The translations under genes and the position numbers were made by a program. A DNA stretch of 64,000 nt, from NCBI RefSeq assembly GCF_900110275.1, contig NZ_FODC01000004.1, positions 124,001 through 188,000 of the forward strand, written 5' to 3'. A model generated the notes under the pieces. The model was not told the DNA's origin, did not search any database, and worked only from the letters and a program-made list of their open reading frames with translations. Positions 54,168-62,551 of the stretch are shown here, piece by piece (within the stretch, counting starts at the first letter, position 1; every line of letters starts with the position of its first letter). The DNA is from Duganella sp. CF517. GTDB taxonomy: Bacteria > Pseudomonadota > Gammaproteobacteria > Burkholderiales > Burkholderiaceae_D.

Positions 54168-54908
54168 ATGTTGAAGAAATTCGCCCTGGCGCTGGCGCTG
54201 CTGCCGGCGCTGCCGCTGGGGGCCGCCCACGCGGCCGATCTGCCGGCCTATCCGTTCATCCACGTCAGCGGCGAGGGCTTTGTCATGCTGCCGCCGGACA
54301 TCGGCGAGATCGACTTCGACGTCAGCGCCTTCGATGCGGATCCCGCCGTCGCGGTCGGCGTGGTCCAGGCCCGCGTGGAACAAATCCGCGCGCTGCTGGT
54401 CGAGCAGTCCGGGCCGCCCGAGGGCGACAGCGCGGCCGGCCTGGAAGTGCAGGACATGCGCAAGGAGATGCGCAAGTCCGCCAATCCCGACGCGGCCGCG
54501 ACATCGGATTACGATATCCTCAGCTCGGTGCACATCGTGGTGCGCGACTTGACCAAATGGCGTCCGATCATGCAGGCGCTGCTGGAGATGAAAAACATCG
54601 ACCATATGTCGACCACGTTCGGCAAGAGTGACCGCCTCAAGGTCGAGCAGGAGTTGACCGCCGCCGCCATCAAGGACGCGCTGCGCCGCGCCGAGGGCAT
54701 GGCGGCCGGATTCGGCAAGAAAGTGGGGCCGGTCACGGCGATCTCCTCGAGTCCGCTGCGCAACCTGACCAAGGCCGTCGGCCTGATGCCGAGCGATTAC
54801 TACAATTCCGAGCGCCGCGCCCAGGCCAAGACCAGCGAGAAGGATTTTCTGTCCGTCACGGTGCTGCGCTGGACGCAGAATGTGGACATGATTTTCCGTA
54901 TCAAGTGA
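54168..54908 (+). CDS. periplasmic SIMPL-domain (DUF541) protein
   Basis: The 246-residue protein has a signal peptide (about 1-23, AAHA|AD) and a SIMPL/DUF541 domain starting 'FIHVSGEGFVMLPPDIGEIDFDV' (about 29-51). It continues with the family's alternating beta/alpha pattern and 'AAAIKDALRRAEGMAAGFGKKVG' (about 164-186). Proteins such as YggE (oxidative stress) and BP26 belong here; biochemical function is unsettled. Its ribosome binding site lies within a perfect inverted repeat, hinting at translational or operator control. Confidence 0.85.
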   Translation: MLKKFALALALLPALPLGAAHAADLPAYPFIHVSGEGFVMLPPDIGEIDFDVSAFDADPAVAVGVVQARVEQIRALLVEQSGPPEGDSAAGLEVQDMRKEMRKSANPDAAATSDYDILSSVHIVVRDLTKWRPIMQALLEMKNIDHMSTTFGKSDRLKVEQELTAAAIKDALRRAEGMAAGFGKKVGPVTAISSSPLRNLTKAVGLMPSDYYNSERRAQAKTSEKDFLSVTVLRWTQNVDMIFRIK

Positions 54909-55033
54909 GGTGGATGGAGACCTGGTCTTGCGACGGGCTGCGTTCGCTGCCGCACGCAATGGCGCAGTCGGGCGCTTGTGAATCGTGACTTGTACCCGAT
55001 CTGCATGTAGAACCCACTTAGGAGGAACCTGTC

Positions 55034-55201
55034 ATGACCGCCATCGACCAATACGCCGCCGCGCACCGCGCCCATTCGACGCCCGATCCCGAGGTGCCGC
55101 CGCCGCAGCCGGAAAAAGATCCGCCGCCGGACGATATGCCGGTGCCCGACCAGGCGCCGATCGAGGAACCAACGCCAAAGGCGCCGCCGCTCAAGGTTTG
55201 A
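55034..55201 (+). CDS. very small proline-rich protein
   Basis: The 55-codon frame starts with ATG eight bases after a strong AGGAGGA and encodes MTAIDQYAAAHRAHSTPDPE followed by Pro/Glu/Asp-rich sequence ending PPLKV. About a third of the residues are proline. No signal peptide or hydrophobic segment is present; it is probably disordered. The near-perfect Shine-Dalgarno sequence is the main evidence. Its 3' end converges with another tiny gene 27 bases away. Confidence 0.6.
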   Translation: MTAIDQYAAAHRAHSTPDPEVPPPQPEKDPPPDDMPVPDQAPIEEPTPKAPPLKV

Positions 55202-55228
55202 GCGGCTGGTTGCGGTAGCGATTGCGTA

Positions 55229-55417
55229 TTAAGGGCGCGGGGCCTGTTTGGGCTTGCCCTGCTCGCCGTCGTCCGGCAGCGGGGGAATGCTTTTGATCGC
55301 CTCGTCGGTTTCGCGCTGCCCCGGCGAGCGTTCGCCGCTGCCGATGTCGGCCTCGTCAAGCATGTGGCCGCCTCCAGCGCCATGTTCGTCGCCGTGCGGT
55401 TTCGTGGGTTGATTCAT
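55229..55417 (-). CDS. very small hydrophilic protein
   Basis: The 62-residue protein is rich in Gly, Glu, Asp and Pro (MNQPTKPHGDEHGAGGGHML...), without hydrophobic segments, and probably disordered. AAGGAG seven bases before the ATG at 55417 supports translation. No function is recognised. It converges with the proline-rich gene at 55034-55201. Confidence 0.55.
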   Translation of the reverse strand: MNQPTKPHGDEHGAGGGHMLDEADIGSGERSPGQRETDEAIKSIPPLPDDGEQGKPKQAPRP

Positions 55418-55614
55418 GATGGACTCCTTGGTTGACTGAAGCCCATGCTAGCAGTTTGCCGCCGGCACCGGCGCGCGCTGGACGCTGTGACAAAGTGTGA
55501 TTATCGTTGCTCGACAGATACAAATTTATATGTTTGTGTTGAACGTCACACTGCCGTCATGAAACTGTTCCTATAATTTAGTCATGGCATCGTTTTTCCT
55601 TCACGGAGAGCATC

Positions 55615-55755
55615 ATGGGCAATTCCTTACACAACAAAATCTACCTCGGTCGTCGTCGTAGTGTCGTGTTAAGCACGAAGCGTGTCCAAGCCCTGATTTG
55701 TATCGCCGCCTTTGCCAGCATCGGCCTGGTCTGGCTGGCGATCCGGGCGCTGTAA
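55615..55755 (+). CDS. 46-residue single-span membrane protein
   Basis: A short frame encodes a basic N-terminus (MGNSLHNKIYLGRRRSVVLS) and one hydrophobic helix at about 26-44 (ALICIAAFASIGLVWLAIR), positive-inside. GGAGAG lies six bases before the ATG, and a perfect TATAAT lies at 55572-55577, about 38 bases upstream, making a compact transcription unit. No family is recognised. The same DNA read in other frames gives no supported gene. Confidence 0.6.
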   Translation: MGNSLHNKIYLGRRRSVVLSTKRVQALICIAAFASIGLVWLAIRAL

Positions 55756-55873
55756 AGCAGTCGATTGCGCCATTGTTCGGGCGGGACGTTCGTTTCCTTG
55801 TAAACGTGTTGGCGGCGCATTTTCTTGCCGTCATCCCGCCGGACGCGTACCATGAGGGCCGCAGCGGTCTCTT

Positions 55874-56254
55874 ATGGAAAAAATGGCAATGAAGAACGAG
55901 AAATTAACGCAAGACGAGTACAACGCGCTCGACGAAGTCAAACGCGGTATCAAAGGTGAGCGCGTCAGCGCTTGCGTCGGTCGCAACACCAAACGCCTGA
56001 CCGGCATCAAACTGTTCACCATCGCCAAGAACGGCCGCATTTCGCTCACCGACAAGGGTGAGGAAGTCTTGTTCCTGCGCCGTTGCATCCTGGGCTTGCG
56101 CGCCATCGAGGCCGATTCTTCCAGCCCGCTCGACGCCGACGTGGCCATGTTCCTCGGCAAAAAATCCCATATCGTGCCCCGCGCCGAAGGCGGCTTCGAG
56201 CTCAGCGACAAGGGCCGCGAATCGCTGGCCGATATCGCCAATCAAGGTTTGTGA
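55874..56254 (+). CDS. unrecognised 126-residue protein
   Basis: This is a soluble, charged protein with two related-looking halves: 'RISLTDKGEEVLFLRRCILGL' (about 56-76) and 'GGFELSDKGRESLADIANQGL' (about 106-126). Each has a beta turn plus 'L(T/S)DKG' as in winged-helix wings, so a small DNA-binding fold is possible. I do not recognise a family. The start could be ATG at 55874 or 55889; neither has a good Shine-Dalgarno sequence. A strong terminator follows at once. Confidence 0.65.
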   Translation: MEKMAMKNEKLTQDEYNALDEVKRGIKGERVSACVGRNTKRLTGIKLFTIAKNGRISLTDKGEEVLFLRRCILGLRAIEADSSSPLDADVAMFLGKKSHIVPRAEGGFELSDKGRESLADIANQGL

Positions 56255-56257
56255 TTG

Positions 56258-56287
56258 AAAAAAACGCTCCGCTGGAGCGTTTTTTTT
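56258..56287. terminator. terminator after the unrecognised gene
   Basis: ACGCTCC/GGAGCGT forms a 7-bp stem with a three-base loop, flanked by seven A on one side and eight T on the other, so it can act in both directions. It begins four bases after the stop codon. Confidence 0.88.
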
Positions 56288-56342
56288 GATGTAATGTAGT
56301 AATAAATCAGCAACTGGCGTAAATGAGAGCACGCATCCCGTG

Positions 56343-59300
56343 ATGAGAGTCGATACCCTGCGGAAGTTTAGGAGCCTGTTTGGCGTCATGGTGGCGGCCG
56401 TCGCCGTGGTGTTGCTGATCGTTCTGCTGGGGATCGGGCACGTCGTCAACCAGAGCCGCCTGCGCTATTACGCCGCCGCCGACGAGACCTCGCGCAATCT
56501 CGCCGTCACGCTGGAGAAGTTTCTCAACTCACACTTCCTCGAGGTGGACCTGGCGATGCGCCGCGCCGGCGCCGAGTTCCAGTCCATGCACGCGGCAGGG
56601 CGCTTCGACAACGACAAGTTCAGCGCCTACCTGCGCTCGCTCAAGGAGCGCATCCCGCAGGCCGACGCCGTGCGCGGCGCCGACGCCGCCGGCCGCGTCA
56701 TCTACGGCGAACGCATCGACCAGTCCAAGCCGCAGGACCTGGGCATCCGCGAATTTTTCCAGCGCGCCAAAAGCGAACAGGAGCTCATCATCGGCACGCC
56801 GGCCAGGTCGCGCATCAGCGACGAGTGGGTGTTGCCGCTGGCGTTCCCGCTGACGATGCCGGACGGCGGCTTCGGCGGCGCCGCCTACGTGCTGATCAAC
56901 AGCGCGCGGCTGACGGCGGCGTTTGCCGAGCTCAATATCGGCCGCCACGGCGCCATCGTGCTGCTCGATAACCGCAAGCGCGTGCTGCACCGCTATCCCG
57001 AGGCCGAGGACATGCTGTTCGGCACCACCATCAAGGTCAACGCCATCACCCAGCGCATCATGGACGGCAAGGCCGACCGTGGCACGTACACGGTCATCAG
57101 CCCGCGCGACAACCTCGAGCGCACCCTGAGCGTGTCGCGGGTGGGCGTCTACCCGGTGTACGTGGTGGTCGGGCTGGCCAGCGACGATTTCCTGGCGCCG
57201 TGGCGCAAGGAGGTGCGCAACGCCGCCGTCTTCGCCTCGCTGCTGGTGCTGCTGGCGGCCGCTTTGCTGATGAGCATGCGCTTCGGCTTGCGCAAGCAAT
57301 TCCAGTCGGTCGAGCAGCTGATCGAAAACAAGCAGGCGTTGCAGGACTTGCTGACGCAGCTGACGGCGTCCGAATCGCGCTGGCGCTCGCTGACGGAAGG
57401 CTTGCCGCAGATGGTGTGGACCGCCACGCCGAGCCTGCGCGTCGACTTCCTCAGCCATCACTGGGAGGAGTTCAGCGGCATTCCGCCCGAACAGATGCTG
57501 GGCGACGACAACTGGGCCAGCGTGATCCACCCGGACGATATCGCCGCGATGGCGGCGGCCTGGCGCCAGGCCAGCACCGAAGGCACCGAATTCCGCTGCG
57601 ACTGCCGCATGCGCCGCCGCGACGGCGTCTGGCGCGTGTTCGACAACCACGCGCTGCCGCAGCGCGACGCCGGCGGCGCCGTCGTCAGCTGGGTCGGCAG
57701 CAGCACCGACCGCACCGAGTCGCGCGCCTCGCGCCTGGCGCTACAGCAGGCCAAGGAGGAGGCGGTGCAGGCCGGCCGCGCCAAATCGGACTTCGTCGCC
57801 AACATGAGCCACGAGATCCGCTCGCCGATGAACGCCGTGCTGGGCATGCTGCAACTGCTGCAGCAGACCGAAATGAGCGAGCGCCAGCAGGACTACACGT
57901 CCAAGGCCCACTCGGCCGCCAGCGCCTTGCTGGGGCTGCTCAACGACATCCTCGACTTTTCCAAGGTGGAGGCCGGCAAGCTGGCGCTGGACCCGCATCC
58001 GTTCCGGCTCGACAAATTGTGGCGCGACCTGGCGGTGATCCTGTCGGCCAATGTCGGCAGCAAGAATATCGAGGTGCTGTTCCGTATCGATCCGGCGCTG
58101 CCCGACCTGATCGTCGGCGACGGCCTGCGGCTGCAGCAAGTGCTGCTGAACCTGGCCGGCAACGCGATCAAGTTCACCGAGCACGGCGAGGTCGTGCTGT
58201 CGGCCAGGCTGCTCGCGCGCGACGGCCGGCGCCTGTCGATCGGCTTCGCGATCCGCGATACCGGCATCGGCATTTCGGCGGAGCAGTGCCGCCACATCTT
58301 CGACGGCTTCTCGCAGGCGGAGGCGTCGACCGCGCGGCGCTACGGCGGCACCGGCCTCGGTCTGGCGATCAGCCAGCGGCTGGTGGCGTTGATGGGCGGC
58401 ACGCTCGGCGTCGACAGCACGCCGGGCAAGGGCAGCGTGTTCGATTTCACCGTCGAGTGCGAGGCGGCGGAACAGCAGCCGGCGCGCGAGGCGCAGCCCG
58501 GCGCGCAACCGCCCGACGAGCTGATGCGCGGCCTCAAGTGCCTGGTGGTCGACGACAACCCGGTCGCGCGCGTGGTGCTGAGCGAAATGGCCGGCTCGTT
58601 CGGCTGGCAGGTCGACCTGGCGGCCAGCGGCCACGAGGCGCTGGCCGCCGTCGCAGACCAGCTGGCGCGGCAGCGCGCGTACGACGTCGTGTTCATCGAC
58701 TGGCGCATGCCGACGCTCGACGGCTGGGAAACCAGCTGCCAAATCCGCAAGCTCGCGCCGTCGGGCAAGATGCCGCTGATCGTCATGGTCACCGCCCACG
58801 ACCGCGAGCTGCTGGCGCAGCAGCACGAGGATTTGTCGCCGGTGTTGGATGGTTTCGTGGTCAAGCCGGTCACCGCCTCGATGCTGTTCGACGCCGTGGC
58901 CGACGCCCGCATGGAGCGGCGCGCGCCGCTGTCGCTGGTGTCGGTGCCGTCGAAGCAGCGGCTGGCCGGCCTGCGGCTGCTGCTGGTGGACGACAACCCG
59001 GCCAACCAGCAGGTCGCCAGCGAATTGCTGGGCAACGATGGCGCGCGGGTCGAGGTGGTCGGCTCCGGCGCGTTCGCGATCGAGGCGGTCACGCGCGGCG
59101 GGCCGATGCCGGATTTGATCCTGATGGATATCCAGATGCCGGAGATGGACGGCTACGAGGCGACGCGGGCGATCCGCAAGCTGCTGGGGGAGGGCGCGCC
59201 GCCGATCGTGGCGATGACCGCCAACGCCATGGCCGCCGACCGCATCGCCGCGCTGGAGGCGGGCATGGTCGACCACGTCGGCAAGCCGTTCGATCTGGCG

Positions 59301-59834
59301 CAGCTGATCGATGTGATCCTCAAACATGTGGGGCGCGGGCCGGCTGGCCCGGTGGCGGCCGCCGTCCAGGATGCTGTCGCTCCGGTTGCCGCTCCCGTTC
59401 CGGTTGCAGCCCCCGTTCCCGCCGTCCCCGTGAGCGCCTCGTCCACCGACAGCGGCGCCATGCCGCTGCCCGAGGCCGGCCTGAACAGCACCGCCGCGCT
59501 CAAGCGCATGGGCGGCTTGCAGCCGGTCTATCTGATGGCGCTGCGCAGCTTCGCGGGCGAGTCGGTCAAGCTGGCAGAGCAACTGCAGGAGGCGCGCGCC
59601 GCAGGCGATGCGCAGGCCGCGTTGCCGGTGCTGCACACGCTCAAGGGCTTGTCCGGCACCGTGGGAGCGGACCGCATGGCTGTGCTGGCGCAGCTGGCGG
59701 AAGCGGCCTTGAAAGGGGGCGCCTCGGCACGCGCGTGGGATCAACTGGGGCTGGTGCTCGATGGCGTCCCGGGATTGGTCAGCGATATCGAACAAGCGGT
59801 GCGCCAGCTAGCGCCGGCGACACCGAAAACTTGA
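56343..59834 (+). CDS. hybrid sensor histidine kinase (PAS-HK-REC-REC-HPt)
   Basis: The 1163-residue protein has TM1 (about 15-37), a periplasmic dCache-like sensor (about 40-290), TM2 (about 294-316) and a PAS domain (about 343-459). HisKA follows with H490 in NMSHEIRSPMNAVLGML, then HATPase (about 590-704; NLAGNAIKFTEHGE, DTGIGI, GGTGLGLAIS). Receiver 1 (about 728-854) has Asp in VFIDWRMP, receiver 2 (about 876-999) has Asp in LILMDIQMPEMDG, and the C-terminal HPt has His near 1097 in LHTLKGLSGTVGA. All four phosphorelay sites are present, as in BarA/EvgS-type relays. The output regulator is not adjacent. GTG at 56340 is an alternative start. Confidence 0.93.
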   Translation: MRVDTLRKFRSLFGVMVAAVAVVLLIVLLGIGHVVNQSRLRYYAAADETSRNLAVTLEKFLNSHFLEVDLAMRRAGAEFQSMHAAGRFDNDKFSAYLRSLKERIPQADAVRGADAAGRVIYGERIDQSKPQDLGIREFFQRAKSEQELIIGTPARSRISDEWVLPLAFPLTMPDGGFGGAAYVLINSARLTAAFAELNIGRHGAIVLLDNRKRVLHRYPEAEDMLFGTTIKVNAITQRIMDGKADRGTYTVISPRDNLERTLSVSRVGVYPVYVVVGLASDDFLAPWRKEVRNAAVFASLLVLLAAALLMSMRFGLRKQFQSVEQLIENKQALQDLLTQLTASESRWRSLTEGLPQMVWTATPSLRVDFLSHHWEEFSGIPPEQMLGDDNWASVIHPDDIAAMAAAWRQASTEGTEFRCDCRMRRRDGVWRVFDNHALPQRDAGGAVVSWVGSSTDRTESRASRLALQQAKEEAVQAGRAKSDFVANMSHEIRSPMNAVLGMLQLLQQTEMSERQQDYTSKAHSAASALLGLLNDILDFSKVEAGKLALDPHPFRLDKLWRDLAVILSANVGSKNIEVLFRIDPALPDLIVGDGLRLQQVLLNLAGNAIKFTEHGEVVLSARLLARDGRRLSIGFAIRDTGIGISAEQCRHIFDGFSQAEASTARRYGGTGLGLAISQRLVALMGGTLGVDSTPGKGSVFDFTVECEAAEQQPAREAQPGAQPPDELMRGLKCLVVDDNPVARVVLSEMAGSFGWQVDLAASGHEALAAVADQLARQRAYDVVFIDWRMPTLDGWETSCQIRKLAPSGKMPLIVMVTAHDRELLAQQHEDLSPVLDGFVVKPVTASMLFDAVADARMERRAPLSLVSVPSKQRLAGLRLLLVDDNPANQQVASELLGNDGARVEVVGSGAFAIEAVTRGGPMPDLILMDIQMPEMDGYEATRAIRKLLGEGAPPIVAMTANAMAADRIAALEAGMVDHVGKPFDLAQLIDVILKHVGRGPAGPVAAAVQDAVAPVAAPVPVAAPVPAVPVSASSTDSGAMPLPEAGLNSTAALKRMGGLQPVYLMALRSFAGESVKLAEQLQEARAAGDAQAALPVLHTLKGLSGTVGADRMAVLAQLAEAALKGGASARAWDQLGLVLDGVPGLVSDIEQAVRQLAPATPKT

Positions 59835-59879
59835 ATTAGTCTAAAACAACGATTTTTTACATAAACTGGGAAGCAAACA

Positions 59880-60359
59880 ATGGAAAAACCGATGACGTGG
59901 TCGGCCCACGAACTGAGCATGACCGTGTTGATGACACCCGACATGGCCAACTTCTCCGGCAACGTGCACGGCGGCACCATCCTCAAGTATCTGGACAGCG
60001 TCGCCTACGCCTGCGCCAGCCGCTATTCGGGCAGCTATGTCGTGACGCTGTCGGTGGACCAGGTGATGTTCCTGCAGCCGATCCACGTGGGCGAGCTGGT
60101 CACGTTCCTGGCCTCGATCAACTACACCGGCCGCACCTCGATGGAAGTGGGCATCCGGGTGGTGACGGAAAACATCCAGCAGCGCCTGGTGCGCCACGCC
60201 AACAGCTGCTACTTCACGATGGTGGCGGTCGACGCCGGCCGCAAGCCGGTCGAAGTGCCGGCCCTGGTTCCTGAAACGGAAGAGCAGAAGCAGCGCTGGG
60301 AGCAGGCCCTGCTGCGCAAACAGTCGCGCCAGATGGTGCACGGCGCGCGCAAGGGCTAA
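59880..60359 (+). CDS. acyl-CoA thioesterase (hotdog fold)
   Basis: The 159-residue hotdog protein of the YciA/ACOT class has 'MANFSGNVHGGTILKYLDSVAY' (about 22-43, with the catalytic Asp/Asn region), 'VVTLSVDQVMFLQPIHVGE' and 'RTSMEVGIRVVTEN'. These enzymes hydrolyse acyl-CoAs to free acid and CoA. The chain-length preference cannot be read. It follows the hybrid kinase after 45 bases in the same direction, with GGAAGC upstream of the ATG, and converges with the small membrane-protein gene. Confidence 0.88.
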   Translation: MEKPMTWSAHELSMTVLMTPDMANFSGNVHGGTILKYLDSVAYACASRYSGSYVVTLSVDQVMFLQPIHVGELVTFLASINYTGRTSMEVGIRVVTENIQQRLVRHANSCYFTMVAVDAGRKPVEVPALVPETEEQKQRWEQALLRKQSRQMVHGARKG

Positions 60360-60413
60360 TCACGAAAGCGCGTGATGTCCCGAAGGCCGGATGGGCCGGC
60401 GATCACGCTTGAT

Positions 60414-60872
60414 TCAGTCGGACTGCCGCTCCAGCCGCTCGGCGACCAGCACCGTGACGACCGCCTGCAGCACGTGCACGGCCCAGCGCTCGCTCGCCTT
60501 GCGCAGGCCGGCTTTCGCTTCGCCCTCCGTGATACCGAGCACCGGCGCGATGCCGGCGATATTAACCGCGTACAGCGCGGTGCCATACAGCGTGCCCAGC
60601 GCCACGGGCGACAGGTTTGGCGCCAAGTCGCGCAGCGCCGGCAGGGCGGCCCCGAAGGCCGCTGACGCGCCCAGATGATTGGCGAATTCAACGACGCTTG
60701 TGCCGGCGTCGCCGATGACGCCGCGCGATCCGGTTGTGCGGTCTATCCAGTCGACAGCATCGCGGTCGAGCGTCTTGGTGAGTAATCCGGTCTTGCGGCC
60801 CGCGACCATGAAGGCGGTGGTGACGACGCCGGCGACCAAGCCTCCCAATATGGCTGCTTTGTGCTTTTGCAT
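60414..60872 (-). CDS. small membrane protein, unknown (DUF1440-like)
   Basis: The 152-residue protein has four likely hydrophobic stretches (about 8-26, 66-84, 91-113 and 131-146) with Gly/Ala packing, such as 'AILGGLVAGVVTTAFMVAG', and a polar loop between the first and second. It loosely resembles DUF1440-type inner-membrane proteins; this is a low-certainty comparison. The ATG at 60872 is the only reasonable start. It is co-oriented with gudD, 162 bases downstream of it. Confidence 0.65.
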   Translation of the reverse strand: MQKHKAAILGGLVAGVVTTAFMVAGRKTGLLTKTLDRDAVDWIDRTTGSRGVIGDAGTSVVEFANHLGASAAFGAALPALRDLAPNLSPVALGTLYGTALYAVNIAGIAPVLGITEGEAKAGLRKASERWAVHVLQAVVTVLVAERLERQSD

Positions 60873-61034
60873 GAAGTTCCTATCGATAAGGTGAGTGGCG
60901 GACGAAGCGGCGGCGCGTCGCGCCGATTATGTCTTCACTATATGCTCGAGTCTGGTCGGGCTCGGTGCGGTGCTGCACCCCGGTGCTGCACCCAGCTGCC
61001 GCACCCATTCTGCAGTCCCGCCAAGGTCTCCATG

Positions 61035-62399
61035 TCACCGCACCATGCACGGCATCTTGTTATCGAACTTCCAGTTCGGGATCAGGTACTGCATCGCCAC
61101 GCCGTCGTCGCGCGCGCCCAGGCCCATTCCCAGGTAGAGCTGGTGCGCCGCCTCGACCGCCTCCATGTCCAGCTCGACGCCGAGGCCGGGCTTGGCCGGC
61201 ACCTTGACCATGCCGCCTTCGATCTTCAACGGATCGCGCGTCAGGTGCTGGCCGTCCTGCCAGATCCAGTGGGTGTCGATGGCGGTGATCTTGCCCGGCG
61301 CGGCGGCGGCCACGTGGGTAAACATCGCCAGCGAGACGTCGAAATGGTTGTTCGAGTGCGAACCCCAAGTCAGGCCCCATTCGTGGCACATCTGCGCCAC
61401 CCGCACCGAACCCTGCATGGTCCAGAAATGCGGGTCGGCCAGCGGAATGTCGACCGATTGCAGCTGGATCGCGTGCCCCAGCTCGCGCCAGTCGGTGGCG
61501 ATCATGTTGGTGGCGGTCAGCAGGCCGGTGGCGCGGCGGAACTCGGCCATCACTTCGCGGCCGGAGTAGCCGTTCTCGGCGCCGCACGGATCTTCCGCGT
61601 AGGCCAGCACGTGGTGCTGGTCGCGGCACAGGCGGATCGCGTCCTTGAGCAGCCAGCCGCCGTTGGGGTCCAGGGTGATACGGGCGTCGGGGAAGCGTTC
61701 GGCCAGCGCGGTGACCGCCTCGATTTCCTCCTCGCCCCGGAACACGCCGCCCTTGAGCTTGAAGTCGTTGAAGCCGTAGCGCTGGTATGCCGCCTCGGCC
61801 AGGCGGACCACCGCTTCGGGCGTCAGCGCCGCTTCGTTGCGCAGGCGCAGCCACGAGTCGGCACCTTCGGCGGCGTCGGCCGGCGTGTCGGCGTAGGGCA
61901 GGTCGGTGGCCTTGCGGTCGCCGATGTAGAACAGGTAGCCGAGCATTTCGACGGCGTCGCGCTGCTGGCCGTCGCCGAGCAGGGCGGCGACCGGGACGCC
62001 GAGGAACTGGCCCAGCAAATCGAGCAGCGCCGCCTCCAGCGCGGTGATGGCGTGGATCGCCACGCGCAGGTCGAACGTCTGCAGGCCGCGACCGCCGGCG
62101 TCGCGGTCGGCGAAGGCCCGGCGCGCGTGGTTCAGTACGGCGTTGTAGTCGCCCAGCGCGCGGCCGACGACCAGCTCGCGCGCGTCCTCCAGCGTTTGGC
62201 GGATCGCCTCGCCGCCCGGCACCTCGCCGACGCCGGTGCGGCCGGCGCTGTCGGTCAGGATGACCAGGTTGCGGGTGAAGTAGGGGCCGTGGGCGCCGCT
62301 CAGGTTGAGCAGCATGCTGTCGCGGCCGGCGACCGGAATGACGCGCATGGCGACCACGCGCGGCGTGTCGTGGGCGGAGGGTGACGGTTGTTGGGGCAT
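61035..62399 (-). CDS. gudD: glucarate dehydratase
   Basis: The 454-residue enolase-superfamily enzyme converts D-glucarate to 5-keto-4-deoxyglucarate. Family marks include [17 protein letters not shown], the Lys motif [17 protein letters not shown] (metal Asp), [31 protein letters not shown] with the general-base His, and [10 protein letters not shown]. Length agrees with E. coli GudD (446). AGGAAT seven bases before the ATG sets the start. Downstream pathway enzymes and a glucarate transporter are not in the window. It is divergent from a LacI regulator with operator-like repeats between them. Confidence 0.95.
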   Translation of the reverse strand: MPQQPSPSAHDTPRVVAMRVIPVAGRDSMLLNLSGAHGPYFTRNLVILTDSAGRTGVGEVPGGEAIRQTLEDARELVVGRALGDYNAVLNHARRAFADRDAGGRGLQTFDLRVAIHAITALEAALLDLLGQFLGVPVAALLGDGQQRDAVEMLGYLFYIGDRKATDLPYADTPADAAEGADSWLRLRNEAALTPEAVVRLAEAAYQRYGFNDFKLKGGVFRGEEEIEAVTALAERFPDARITLDPNGGWLLKDAIRLCRDQHHVLAYAEDPCGAENGYSGREVMAEFRRATGLLTATNMIATDWRELGHAIQLQSVDIPLADPHFWTMQGSVRVAQMCHEWGLTWGSHSNNHFDVSLAMFTHVAAAAPGKITAIDTHWIWQDGQHLTRDPLKIEGGMVKVPAKPGLGVELDMEAVEAAHQLYLGMGLGARDDGVAMQYLIPNWKFDNKMPCMVR

Positions 62400-62423
62400 T
62401 GTGATTCCTGGTTTGTGCGGACT

Positions 62424-62472
62424 AATGATTGCGCTATCATTCGATCATACCGGCCGCCCTTGGAAAATTCAA
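62424..62472 (-). promoter_or_regulatory. gudD promoter with overlapping palindromic operator
   Basis: On the minus strand TTGAAT (62472-62467) and TATGAT (62449-62444) are separated by exactly 17 bases. Directly downstream lies AATGATTGCGCTATCATT (62424-62441), a near-perfect 18-bp palindrome centred on GCGC, placed over the start point as expected for repression by the adjacent LacI protein. Confidence 0.65.
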
Positions 62473-62510
62473 CACAAATTTACACGCCGGATCGGCATTT
62501 AACGGCGCTA

Positions 62511-62543
62511 TCAATGATTGAAAATGATGCGCTGCTGTATAAT
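62511..62543 (+). promoter_or_regulatory. lacI-type gene -10 box and second palindrome
   Basis: TCAATGATTGA (62511-62521) is a perfect odd palindrome. A perfect TATAAT lies at 62538-62543, only eight bases before the ATG at 62552, so the transcript would have almost no leader. TTGAAA at 62518-62523 is too close (14 bases) to be a standard -35. Confidence 0.5.
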
Positions 62544-62551
62544 CCGTTGTT

